Shown in pieces: positions 32,110 to 40,316 of a stretch of 40,478 nucleotides of DNA; positions within the stretch are counted from its first letter, which is position 1; each line of letters begins with the position of its first letter. Under the pieces are notes generated by a model. The model did no database searches and was not told the origin of the DNA. It worked only from the letters and a program-made list of their open reading frames with translations. The stretch comes from Brevinema andersonii (GTDB taxonomy: Bacteria; Spirochaetota; DYKD01). The DNA lies in the NCBI GenBank assembly GCA_020722765.1, contig DYKD01000025.1, positions 1-40,478 on the forward strand, in the 5' to 3' direction. Position numbers and translations under genes: made by a program.

Positions 32110-32858
32110 CGGAATGGATCTGGATCTCCATCATTGTTGGTTTGATCAATTTTACAAACGTAAGGTTTGGTCTTTTCTTTTTTGGAGAACCGTTGGTCAT
32201 TGGTATGTTGACGGGCTGGTATGTCCAAGATATCGCTCTTGGCCTGTATATTGGTGCTGTTATGCAGTTTATGTGGATTAAAAGCATACCCATCGGGGTA
32301 AAAGTCCAAGTAAATTATTCTATAATGACTTTTCTTTCTATTGTTTTTATTCAAGCCTATGGGGAAAGCCTGTTCCCGATTGTTTTTTTCTGTGCTTATG
32401 TCTTTTCCTTGATTGGTAAATTTTTGGAAATCGTCATGAAACGCCTTTGCAATGTGTTTGTGGGCGATATGATGAAGAATATCGAAAAGGTCCGTTTTTT
32501 AACTGTGCATTTCCTGTTTTTGCTGTTTCATGTCTTATCTTTTTCTCTTCTTGCTTTTGTAGGGTTGTTTGCTTCAGATATGGCATTAAACTTTGTCGGG
32601 CCTTTGCTTTCAGAAAAGATGAAGGACGCCTTTGGATTTACTTATCCGTTCCTGGCTTTATACGCTTTGGCCATGTTTTTTCATTCGGTGGAGTTCAATC
32701 TGAAGTATCTATATTTGCTGATAGGTATTATTTTAGGATTAGCGATGATGTTTCTCAATCTCGGATTTGAGGTTAAAATATCTGTCCTGGTAATAGGTGC
32801 GATAGGCATTACTCTTTTACAGCAAAGGATTTATCGTTCTAAGAAGGCTCTTCTATGA
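32106..32858 (+). CDS. PTS mannose-family EIIC component
   Basis: A 250-residue membrane subunit with seven to eight helices, part of the sugar channel. The stretch PLVIGMLTGWYVQDIALGL followed by GAVMQFMWI corresponds to the conserved EIIC region. The later half is hydrophobic and poorly conserved. Sugar specificity cannot be read from the sequence. Overlaps EIIB and EIID by 4 bp each. Confidence 0.85.
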   Translation: MTEWIWISIIVGLINFTNVRFGLFFFGEPLVIGMLTGWYVQDIALGLYIGAVMQFMWIKSIPIGVKVQVNYSIMTFLSIVFIQAYGESLFPIVFFCAYVFSLIGKFLEIVMKRLCNVFVGDMMKNIEKVRFLTVHFLFLLFHVLSFSLLAFVGLFASDMALNFVGPLLSEKMKDAFGFTYPFLALYALAMFFHSVEFNLKYLYLLIGIILGLAMMFLNLGFEVKISVLVIGAIGITLLQQRIYRSKKALL

Positions 32859-33577
32859 CGATATTCAAAGTCTTTATACGTTCATTTTTTATCAATGTGT
32901 TCCAAAATGAGAAGAATATGCAGAATTTTGGATTTGTATTTGCTATGAAAGATATCCTTAAGGAAACGACTAATGGAGTCAAGGAATATTATTCGAGACT
33001 ATTGTCATATTTTGAATACATATCTTCCAATCCTTTTTTTGTAACAGCTATTATTGGTCTTTGTATCAACCTGGAACGAAAGCAGAAGACCGAAATGATC
33101 GGAAAGGTCAAGATAGATGCGATGTCTCCGATTGCGGCTTTGGCTGATGCCATGATTTGGGGAACTTTAAAACCTGCTTTGACGGTTTTGTTCGGTACTT
33201 TGGCATTGCTTATGTTCAGTGCAAGCCCCTTTTTTTTCTGGTTGTTTTTTATACTTGTAACAAATTTTTTCAGATGGTATAACCTCTTATTATGCGAGAA
33301 GATGGGTTTAGGATTCCTTTTTCAATATTCCAAGATGAATCTCCAGGAAATCATGCTAATCGTAAAACGTTCTTCAATGATTTATTTTGGTGGATTTTTA
33401 GTGCTATATTTTTCTTACCAGTTTAATATGACTCCGATTCTGACACAGGGAAATGAGCATTTTTTGATTATAGCATATTTCATCTTGTCATCCATTTTGA
33501 TGAATAAGATCAATCAGGAGTTTTCATTGCTATTGTTTATGTCTGTTTTTATAGGGTATTATTATATTTTTTTTTAA
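32855..33577 (+). CDS. PTS mannose-family EIID component
   Basis: A 240-residue membrane subunit, shorter than the roughly 280-residue E. coli ManZ. Family features: MQNFGFVFAMKDIL, the YFEYISSNPFFVTAIIGLCINLE segment, and DAMSPIAALADAMIWGTLKPAL, corresponding to the conserved GPLAGIGD..FWGT motif. The glycines of that motif are replaced by alanines (PIAALAD). The reduced size and altered motif leave open whether it still transports sugar. Followed 10 bp later by the HPr gene. Confidence 0.82.
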   Translation: MTIFKVFIRSFFINVFQNEKNMQNFGFVFAMKDILKETTNGVKEYYSRLLSYFEYISSNPFFVTAIIGLCINLERKQKTEMIGKVKIDAMSPIAALADAMIWGTLKPALTVLFGTLALLMFSASPFFFWLFFILVTNFFRWYNLLLCEKMGLGFLFQYSKMNLQEIMLIVKRSSMIYFGGFLVLYFSYQFNMTPILTQGNEHFLIIAYFILSSILMNKINQEFSLLLFMSVFIGYYYIFF

Positions 33578-33587
33578 GAAGGACACC

Positions 33588-33854
33588 ATGAAGGAAAAAA
33601 CAATCACTCTTAAGAATCATAATGGGCTTCATGCAAGGCCTGCTGCGGAACTTGTCCGGTTGGCTGGATCATTCAAGGCAGAGATATTCATTATGAATGT
33701 CTCTACCAAGAATAAGGTCAATGCAAAAAGCATATTGCAGCTGCTGACTTTAGGTGCTTCGTTTGGTTCTGAACTGCATATCCATTGTGTTGGATCGGAT
33801 GAAGACAAGGCTTTGACTACTATTGTGGAATTTCTTTCATCGTCAAAACAATGA
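33588..33854 (+). CDS. HPr phosphocarrier protein
   Basis: An 88-residue HPr. The catalytic histidine is residue 15 in NHNGLHARPAAEL, and the serine substrate of HprK is residue 48 in NAKSILQLLTLG. Both phosphorylation sites are therefore intact. AAGGA precedes the ATG. Enzyme I (ptsI) is not found nearby and must lie elsewhere or be missing. Overlaps nothing, but is 8 bp from the next reading frame. Confidence 0.95.
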   Translation: MKEKTITLKNHNGLHARPAAELVRLAGSFKAEIFIMNVSTKNKVNAKSILQLLTLGASFGSELHIHCVGSDEDKALTTIVEFLSSSKQ

Positions 33855-33862
33855 GGTGTTTC

Positions 33863-34327
33863 ATGTTAAAAAAAACGTTGATTATCATCCTTTTTATTGC
33901 CACAATCCTTCAGGCTCAAGATGGGACAAGTCCGGTTGCAACTGAGTACAATCCTTTTTTGGCTGGTACTCTTTCTTGGTACAGTGCGGGGCTAGGGCAG
34001 ATATATACCAGGAATTATATCAAAGGGGTTGTTTTTTTCACTGTCGATACATCCCTTTTTCTTCTAATGATTAATTCTGTAGCTGATTTTAACCTGAACA
34101 TAGATGATAAACTCGGGTTTAGTCTTAATGTCCAATTGAAAAGCCAGAAAGACATCGAATATAATTCTTTAAAAGCGGCTTTTTTCCTTGTTTCTTATGT
34201 CTCTTTTCATTTTTATAATGTTTTTGATGCGGTTCTCACATCAGCACGGAAGAATGCAAGATTATCTTTTCATACGGATCCTTTCAAACAGCAAGCAACA
34301 CTAGCTTTTTCTGAAAAGTTCAACTAA
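33863..34327 (+). CDS. DUF5683-like membrane protein, copy 1
   Basis: A protein of about 154 residues with an N-terminal signal (KKTLIIILFIATILQAQ) and the motif NPFLAGTLSWYSAGLGQIYTRNY KG-type repeat, then two hydrophobic segments. The P-FLAG-LS...G-GQIY...Y-KG pattern is that of DUF5683/TM2-like proteins of unknown role. ATG 33863 is favoured over the ORF start at 33851 because GAGGTG precedes it. It is a paralogue of the next gene, which begins 10 bp after it. Confidence 0.65.
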   Translation: MLKKTLIIILFIATILQAQDGTSPVATEYNPFLAGTLSWYSAGLGQIYTRNYIKGVVFFTVDTSLFLLMINSVADFNLNIDDKLGFSLNVQLKSQKDIEYNSLKAAFFLVSYVSFHFYNVFDAVLTSARKNARLSFHTDPFKQQATLAFSEKFN

Positions 34328-34336
34328 GGTGGATTT

Positions 34337-34834
34337 ATGAAAAAAACAATTGTCATTTCCCTTTTCTTGCTTTTTATTGTCGTAGGAGTGGCGTTAACCG
34401 ATTCTCCAGCCGTAAGACTTAACACTACTTACAAAGATCCTTTTCTGGCAGGTGTTCTTTCATGGGTTATGCCAGGTGCTGGTCAGATCTATTGCCAATC
34501 GTATACCAAAGGATCCGTTTTTATTTTTGGGGATATGATTGAAAAATCATCAATGGTTTTTATCCTGTTGTATCTGAATAATAAATACTTTAAGACATCT
34601 TCAGACCTTATTAGCTGGGAACGGCTTGATGTAAATGACAAGACTATTATCATTTCCTATTTTGTCTTAAGTGCCTCGTTCAAACTGTTTAATGCCATGG
34701 ATGCTGTTTTTACAGCTGAAAAATTCAATACATTACATATGAATGATAATATTGGTTTCCATTTTGATCTCAAGTCTTTAGGAGGAGGAAGTCATTTTTT
34801 AACAGCTTCCTTGACATGGTCTGAAGGATTATAA
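34337..34834 (+). CDS. DUF5683-like membrane protein, copy 2
   Basis: A 165-residue tandem paralogue of the previous gene: signal peptide (KTIVISLFLLFIVVGVALT), then DPFLAGVLSWVMPGAGQIYC and a YTKGSVFIFGD segment, a middle helix (MVFILLYLNN), and FNAMDAVFTAEK matching FYNVFDAVLTSARK in copy 1. The shared ends (TASLTWSEGL and TLAFSEKFN) suggest a beta-type C-terminus. Function unknown. Lies between HPr and the DUF4390/NtrY-like pair. Confidence 0.65.
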   Translation: MKKTIVISLFLLFIVVGVALTDSPAVRLNTTYKDPFLAGVLSWVMPGAGQIYCQSYTKGSVFIFGDMIEKSSMVFILLYLNNKYFKTSSDLISWERLDVNDKTIIISYFVLSASFKLFNAMDAVFTAEKFNTLHMNDNIGFHFDLKSLGGGSHFLTASLTWSEGL

Positions 34835-34837
34835 AAT

Positions 34838-35395
34838 ATGAATAACCGGTATAATATCATTTTTCAGTTTCTTATTATTCTGATGAGTCCAATTTTCCTT
34901 TTTGCACTGGATAGGGACTTGACAGGTGTCATAGTTCAAGATCATTCCCAGGTTATGCTCAGGACTAGTATTCCTAAGTTTATCAATCCTGAGCTTATCA
35001 ATGTCCTGAAGGCAGGAGTTACCATTAGTGTTGTATATGAGGTGAAAATATCAAAAAAGACATTTTTGCCGAATTTTGTTGTTGATAAGAAACTGACATA
35101 CAAGAAGTCATTGGCTTATAACATCCAGGATAATATTTATGTTTTGCAGGCCCCTAATCAGTCATATAAAAAATCGGATTTAAAAAAAATACTTGATGAT
35201 TTTTATTCGGAAGATATCATTGTTTTAGGGAAAAGGGATGAGTTCCTATTAGATCAGGTATCATACAACGTAAGGTATAGGCTTACAACTGAAACCATCA
35301 AGTTGTATCCTCCCTTAAGTATAATATTTGGATTCATTGAAATCTATAATTTTACGACTGCTTGGAAAACCCTTGAATTGGATAAGAAAAAATGA
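34838..35395 (+). CDS. DUF4390-like secreted protein
   Basis: A 185-residue exported protein with signal peptide (FQFLIILMSPIFLFA). The region LINVLKAGVTISVVYEVKI, KKLTYKKSLAYNIQDNIYVL and a late helix fit DUF4390, whose genes often sit directly before ntrY in proteobacteria. The same order occurs here, with a 4-bp overlap, suggesting that it works with the kinase as an extracytoplasmic partner. That role is inferred from position only. Confidence 0.65.
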   Translation: MNNRYNIIFQFLIILMSPIFLFALDRDLTGVIVQDHSQVMLRTSIPKFINPELINVLKAGVTISVVYEVKISKKTFLPNFVVDKKLTYKKSLAYNIQDNIYVLQAPNQSYKKSDLKKILDDFYSEDIIVLGKRDEFLLDQVSYNVRYRLTTETIKLYPPLSIIFGFIEIYNFTTAWKTLELDKKK

Positions 35396-37095
35396 TTAAA
35401 AACATAAGATTATTCTATTATTTTATACCTGCTGTGATTTTTATATTGGGCACGATGCTTGGTGGTTTTTTATTTAGAAGTTTTGATGTCATGTACTCAA
35501 AAAACATCATTTTTTCCATGGTTTTTGTTTCCCTTCCGGCGGTCTTGCTCTATTATATCGTTCTTGCAGTCATTAAGCTTATTGTGGAATTCAAAAGGGG
35601 GAAGACGGGGACACAGTATCAGGTCGGTATCCTGCTAAGTTTTTTCCTTATTATCGCACTTATCATGGGACCTTTTATTTTTTTTATGAATAATATTCTT
35701 AATAGGAGTTTCGATATCTGGATGATGTCTGACTTAAAGAATGCCCTTGATGGAGGCCATAAACTATCCCAGCTTTTGGAATCAGATACAAAAAGGAAAT
35801 TGACTGCAACTACAGACCGCATCATCGAAAACCTGAAAAATGGGACCCAGCCAGTCTCGGATGATTTGGATCTTGATTATTTCAAACTGTATTCCAAAGG
35901 TTCCCCTGCTGGTTTTGTGTCAAAAGACAAGGACGATTTCAATCTGATCACACAAAAGGATATCATTGAATATAAGGACGGCAATGACCTTTTTTTACGG
36001 AAAAAGTTTAATCATAAATATTATTTGGTTTATCTTAAACAGATAAGGGAAGAAAATCAGGATTCCGTGATTATCACGGCTGCAAAAATCGCTCCTGAAC
36101 TGTATTTGAACATGGCTGCCATCGAAAAAGGCTATATCATTTATCAACAAATCAATGTATTCCAAAAACCTTACCAGAAAATAATCTTTATGGTCATGAT
36201 GGATCTTGTCTTGTTGGTTCTTTTTATTGCAGTCCTGCTCAGTATCCTTTTTGCAAAAAGGATTTCTTCGCCCATACTTAAGCTTTATGATGGTATTCAG
36301 AATATTGCAGCAGGCCGTCTTGACCACATGATACAGTATCCTAAAAATGATGAAATGAAAATCCTAATCTCATCATTCAACAATATGATCAAGGAGCTCT
36401 CTTTTAATCAACAGGCAGTCCAGCATTCACGCCATATGGAAGCCTGGAAAAAGATGTCTATACGAATCATTGACGATCTTAAAAAAAGGATATTAGAGCT
36501 GACTTCAGAATTCAACCAATTGGCTGTTTCACTCCCTGAATCGTCTGTAGCACGGCTGGATATCGCCCATTTCCAGGGTCAAATCAGGGACCTTTCACTA
36601 ATGATATCTGAGTTTGATGCGATGACAAATTCAACAAAACTTCCCTTAAAAAAAGAGAACTTGAATGATATCATACGTGATGTTGTAGAAATGTTTGAGT
36701 CTGTTAATCTAAACGTCTCTTTTCATGTCGAACTGGATAATTCACTCCCTTTGATGAATATCAACCGTGATGAAATCCATCAGGTTCTCATCAATCTTTT
36801 AAAAAATGGACTGGAAGCTATCCCCCTAAAAGCCAAAGGCGTAATACGGATTTTAACCCAAAATCAAAGGACTTTGCAAGGAAGTTTTGTCAAACTGGAA
36901 GTTTCAGATAATGGTATAGGAATTAGAGATGATATCCTGCCTCGTATTTATGACCCTTATTTTACAACAAAAAAACGTAAACAGGGACTGGGTTTGACCA
37001 TTGTAAAAAAGGTGCTTTCTGATCATGAAGCAAGGATTTCTTATAAGCGCCTTGATGGACGTTCTATTTTTACCATCGAATTTCAGACAGAATAG
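35392..37095 (+). CDS. NtrY-like sensor kinase lacking the phosphoacceptor histidine
   Basis: A 567-residue membrane protein. Helices lie near 6-27, 38-62, 78-100 and 263-290, with an extracytoplasmic sensor segment of about 165 residues. A HAMP domain follows (SPILKLYDGIQNIAAGRLD), then a dimerisation region and a HATPase domain. The ATP-binding boxes are intact: NLLKNGLEAI (N), DNGIGIRDD (G1), YDPYFTTKK (F) and GLGLTIVKK (G2). The H-box, in NtrY AHEIKNPLTP, is replaced by RIIDDLKKRILEL. Asp occupies the histidine position and the NP is lost. Autophosphorylation in the usual way is therefore unlikely. No NtrX regulator gene follows. The protein may be an ATP-sensing scaffold or act on another histidine. 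Confidence 0.85.
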   Translation: MIKNIRLFYYFIPAVIFILGTMLGGFLFRSFDVMYSKNIIFSMVFVSLPAVLLYYIVLAVIKLIVEFKRGKTGTQYQVGILLSFFLIIALIMGPFIFFMNNILNRSFDIWMMSDLKNALDGGHKLSQLLESDTKRKLTATTDRIIENLKNGTQPVSDDLDLDYFKLYSKGSPAGFVSKDKDDFNLITQKDIIEYKDGNDLFLRKKFNHKYYLVYLKQIREENQDSVIITAAKIAPELYLNMAAIEKGYIIYQQINVFQKPYQKIIFMVMMDLVLLVLFIAVLLSILFAKRISSPILKLYDGIQNIAAGRLDHMIQYPKNDEMKILISSFNNMIKELSFNQQAVQHSRHMEAWKKMSIRIIDDLKKRILELTSEFNQLAVSLPESSVARLDIAHFQGQIRDLSLMISEFDAMTNSTKLPLKKENLNDIIRDVVEMFESVNLNVSFHVELDNSLPLMNINRDEIHQVLINLLKNGLEAIPLKAKGVIRILTQNQRTLQGSFVKLEVSDNGIGIRDDILPRIYDPYFTTKKRKQGLGLTIVKKVLSDHEARISYKRLDGRSIFTIEFQTE

Positions 37096-37113
37096 CCTTT
37101 TTAACGACAAAAG

Positions 37114-37163
37114 CGGCATTTTAACGAAATTTCAATATTTCAAGTTTAATTGGTGAAATGCCG
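37114..37163. other. Inverted repeat in the kinase-cyclase gap
   Basis: CGGCATTT (37114-37121) and AAATGCCG (37156-37163) are perfect 8-bp arms 34 bp apart. GAAATTTC inside is itself palindromic. It could be a weak terminator stem or an operator ahead of the cyclase promoter. Confidence 0.4.
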
Positions 37164-37185
37164 AAAATAGTACTATACTATACTA

Positions 37186-37191
37186 TATAAT
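37186..37191 (+). promoter_or_regulatory. Possible -10 box for the cyclase gene
   Basis: TATAAT at the end of a short TACTA tandem stretch, 31 bp before GTG 37222, with AAGGAAAT in between. No good -35 box is found at 17 bp. Confidence 0.35.
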
Positions 37192-37221
37192 ATCATTATA
37201 ACAGACAGTAAGGAAATCACT

Positions 37222-38808
37222 GTGGCTGAAAAAAAGAACAAAAATGCTCCTCCCCAACAGGCAGATGATGATTTTCACAAGATCATAAAACTTAGTCTTC
37301 GCTCAAAGATCATTTGGCTGATTGTCATGGTCATTGTCATTATCATGCTCTTTGTCTATCGGACAATACTACGCGACGAGCGTGAGGCCTTGTTTGATTC
37401 AATGAAAAATAGCGGTGGTGCGTTGGCTACTTTGCTTGCCAATAATTCACGCGTAGCTTTGGTCAAGGCCCTTTTAGACGAGTCTGTGGATGGGCGTATC
37501 AATGAGCAGACTTATGCACAATTGAATTATTTCGAACTTGGCTTTGCAGAAACACTGGATCAGATGATTGAACAGAAGGACATTGTCTATGCAGTCATTA
37601 TAAACAAATTTGGAAATGTCGTAGGGCATTCAAAAACTGAGCCAGAGGTGATAGAAAATACTCCTTATCATCCCTTAGGGACAATACAGAACTTCAAAAC
37701 GTCATATGTAGAAGGGGATCCTATCAGACCTCTCATCCAGGACTATAATGGTGAATACTACGATCCGAAGTTAAAACAGGTTGTGACAGGAGAAATTTTG
37801 GATGTCGCTTTCCCCATGGTTGTTGATATCAAGGTGAATACACTGAGAGCCTATGAAGGTGAGGTGCATATAGGTATTTCCAAGGCTACTATCAACAAGA
37901 CCTTGCGACAAGCTGAAGCAAAATTGCAAGGAGTTGCAATCCTTTCTTTGTTAATTGGTATCTTTTTTGCCATCATTCTAGCGTCCATTATCATCAGCCC
38001 TATAAAAAAACTTGTAACTGCCATGGGTAAAATCTCCAATGGTGATTTAAAACAGAAGGTTATTGTAAAAACGGGAGATGAGGTGCAATTGTTGGCTACC
38101 TCTTTTAATAGGATGACCGATGGTCTTTCAAAATATGTCTCCGCAGGTCTCGTCAAAAGATTGATGAAACAGGAAGGTCTGTCTTTGGGCGGTTCTTACA
38201 AGAAAGTCACAATCATGGAATCGGATCTTAGGAATTTTACTGGGACCTCAGAAAAGATGAAACCAGACGAGGTGGTCAGTTATCTTAACGAATATCTTGA
38301 TATCATGACAAAAATAGTCTTGAAGTATGGCGGTGAGGTGGATAAGTATATTGGTGATGCTATCTTGGCAGAATATGGCCTATTTGATCCCAATATCGAA
38401 AACCTGCAGGAGCATACAAAGAATTGTATAAGGGCCTGTGTTGAAATGAACCAGGCAATGATCCAGTTCAATGAAAAACAGATTGAGAGAGGCAGGAATG
38501 TCGTTCGTTTCGGTGTTGGGATAAATACAGGGGATATCATTGTAGGCAATATGGGTTCAACAGAGCGTATGGACTATACAATTATTGGCGATAACATGAA
38601 TCTTACAGCTCGAATATGTGATCACGCAGGAAAAGATCATAAAGAAGATAATGGTAACATTGTACATCTGAGGAATATCCTTATCACTGAACCGACATAC
38701 GAACTTGTCAAAGATATTGCAGTTGTTGAAGACAAGATTGTACATATAAAGGTCAAGGGGAAAGAAAAGCCTATAAAAGTCTATCAGGTTTATGATGTAA
38801 GAGGATGA
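37222..38808 (+). CDS. Membrane adenylate cyclase (class III)
   Basis: A 528-residue protein: TM1 (about 30-48), an extracytoplasmic sensor region (49-235), TM2 (238-260), a HAMP domain (SPIKKLVTAMGKISNGDLKQ), and a class III cyclase domain from about residue 325. Metal aspartates sit in ESDLRNFT and KYIGDAILAEYG. GVGINTGDIIVGNMGS, DYTIIGDNMNLTARI carry the transition-state Asn and Arg. The lysine before IGDA and the aspartate in MDYT match the adenine-specifying pair, so cAMP is the likely product. It starts at GTG 37222. Its PTS neighbourhood suggests control by sugar state, which is inference. Confidence 0.9.
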   Translation: MAEKKNKNAPPQQADDDFHKIIKLSLRSKIIWLIVMVIVIIMLFVYRTILRDEREALFDSMKNSGGALATLLANNSRVALVKALLDESVDGRINEQTYAQLNYFELGFAETLDQMIEQKDIVYAVIINKFGNVVGHSKTEPEVIENTPYHPLGTIQNFKTSYVEGDPIRPLIQDYNGEYYDPKLKQVVTGEILDVAFPMVVDIKVNTLRAYEGEVHIGISKATINKTLRQAEAKLQGVAILSLLIGIFFAIILASIIISPIKKLVTAMGKISNGDLKQKVIVKTGDEVQLLATSFNRMTDGLSKYVSAGLVKRLMKQEGLSLGGSYKKVTIMESDLRNFTGTSEKMKPDEVVSYLNEYLDIMTKIVLKYGGEVDKYIGDAILAEYGLFDPNIENLQEHTKNCIRACVEMNQAMIQFNEKQIERGRNVVRFGVGINTGDIIVGNMGSTERMDYTIIGDNMNLTARICDHAGKDHKEDNGNIVHLRNILITEPTYELVKDIAVVEDKIVHIKVKGKEKPIKVYQVYDVRG

Positions 38809-38814
38809 GAAGGG

Positions 38815-39117
38815 ATGAATTACTCTGATTTAGTGAAAAAAGCTGCGAAAGAGACAAAGCTAACACATAAGACCACAAAAAGAGCTCTAGACCTATTTCT
38901 TTTAAAGATCAGGCAGGAGTTAGACTCTTCAGGAAAATCGCGGATCACTGGTTTTGGGACCTTCAAGTCAAAGATGCATAAGGCTCGTGAAGTTATTATT
39001 CCTGGTACTTTAGAGAAAAAGTTCAAAACATCCCATTATTCAGTGCACTTTACACCAGATAGGATTTTTAAACGAAAATTCACCTTGATAAAGAATAAGG
39101 CCAAGGAGCAGGCGTGA
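38815..39117 (+). CDS. HU/IHF-family DNA-binding protein
   Basis: A 100-residue HU-like protein: helices NYSDLVKKAAKETKLTHKTT and RALDLFLLKIRQEL, then RITGFGTFKSK, and a basic beta arm. The usual proline-tipped RNP arm is changed to HKAREVIIPGTLEKK, and the tail is strongly basic. ATG 38815 is 6 bp after the cyclase stop. The stop overlaps the GTG of the HU-LysM gene (GTGA), so the two HU proteins are probably made together and might dimerise. Confidence 0.85.
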   Translation: MNYSDLVKKAAKETKLTHKTTKRALDLFLLKIRQELDSSGKSRITGFGTFKSKMHKAREVIIPGTLEKKFKTSHYSVHFTPDRIFKRKFTLIKNKAKEQA

Positions 39118-40316
39118 ATAAGGTTTCCTTGAAGACTATATCTTCAAAAATCAAGATAAAACCGGCGCAAATGGAAAAGATCGTATCAGTATTTTTCCAG
39201 GAAACTGCGAATGCGCTTGCTTCACAAAAAAAAATCCGAATTCCTGGAATTGGATTAATGAAAGCTGATGAGAGGAAGGCTTATGTTGGCAGAAACCCAT
39301 CAACAGGCGCTAGTATCGAGATTCCTGTAAAAACCAGGATTCAATTGAAAACCTCTCCTGCCTTCAAACATTTTTTAGACAAGAAATTAAAGAAACAGCA
39401 GGATATTGAGTTACAGAAATATAAGGAAGAGAAAGAGAAAGCTAAGCTTATCCCGTTTGATAAAGGACTGAAGCCAGAACCGGAGGAACAGTCTGATAAG
39501 ATAAAAAGCGATTTAAATGTACCAAAAACCAGCGTTGCTCAAAATATGAATGGTAGTATGGGCGAGAGTGATATGTTGCCTGGATCGGAAATGAACCATG
39601 AAGAGCAAGCCTCTTTTTTTAATGAAGACTTCAAAGCAGCCCAGGAAATCGTTGATCCTATCGATGTCCATGCTGGGAATGGCGCTTTTGAAAAAGAGTT
39701 TACTATACGTGAAATAGCTGACCAGACAGCACGCAAGGTTCAGAATAAGATGCTGATTGTTTTTGGTTCAGGGGCACTGGCTGTCATCATACTTGTTTTT
39801 GTGGTCTTCTTTTCCTATTTCAATAGCACTTCTTTTTATCATTTTATTAAGTCCAGTGTCAATAAGGTTAACGAAGAAAATAACCTTACTTATGAGCAGA
39901 TAGACATGCTTGTCATGGAACGGATGAAAGAGCTCCGCTTGGACATGAGCCAGATGAATGACCTGTACAAACAGGAATTGTATTCCTTGCAAGATGTTGC
40001 CCAGAAAAAAATTAACGACAAGATCCGTGCAGATGTGAAGAAGGAGATGAAGAAGCTTAATTCAGGTATAAGAAGCGGTTGGAAGAAAAGCAATACAGGG
40101 AATCCATACATAAAGATAGTTAGATACAAGGTTCGAAAAGGGGATAATCTCTGGAAAATAGCAGAAAGCAAATCAAAAAATCCTTATAATTGGGTTGGTA
40201 TCTATCAGACGAATGGTCGAAAAATAAGAAATCCACATCTGATCTATCCGGGGCAAGAAATCCTGATCCCTATCATCATAGAAAAAGTTCAGGTAAAAAA
40301 GAATATAAAACGTTAA
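39114..40316 (+). CDS. HU domain - transmembrane - LysM fusion protein
   Basis: A 400-residue protein with an unusual domain order. Residues 1-90 are an HU/IHF-like DNA-binding domain (RIPGIGLMKADERKA, GRNPSTGASIEIP). A charged linker follows (90-210), then one membrane helix (about 212-235, LIVFGSGALAVIILVFVVFF), a helical or coiled-coil stretch (250-310, VMERMKELRLDMSQMNDLYKQEL), and a LysM domain (about 336-385, YKVRKGDNLWKIAES to YPGQEILIP). The HU part would be cytosolic and LysM periplasmic, binding peptidoglycan. HU fusions with envelope domains such as SPOR are known in Bacteroidetes. This version suggests a nucleoid-to-wall tether. GTG start, overlapping the previous stop. Confidence 0.88.
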   Translation: MNKVSLKTISSKIKIKPAQMEKIVSVFFQETANALASQKKIRIPGIGLMKADERKAYVGRNPSTGASIEIPVKTRIQLKTSPAFKHFLDKKLKKQQDIELQKYKEEKEKAKLIPFDKGLKPEPEEQSDKIKSDLNVPKTSVAQNMNGSMGESDMLPGSEMNHEEQASFFNEDFKAAQEIVDPIDVHAGNGAFEKEFTIREIADQTARKVQNKMLIVFGSGALAVIILVFVVFFSYFNSTSFYHFIKSSVNKVNEENNLTYEQIDMLVMERMKELRLDMSQMNDLYKQELYSLQDVAQKKINDKIRADVKKEMKKLNSGIRSGWKKSNTGNPYIKIVRYKVRKGDNLWKIAESKSKNPYNWVGIYQTNGRKIRNPHLIYPGQEILIPIIIEKVQVKKNIKR

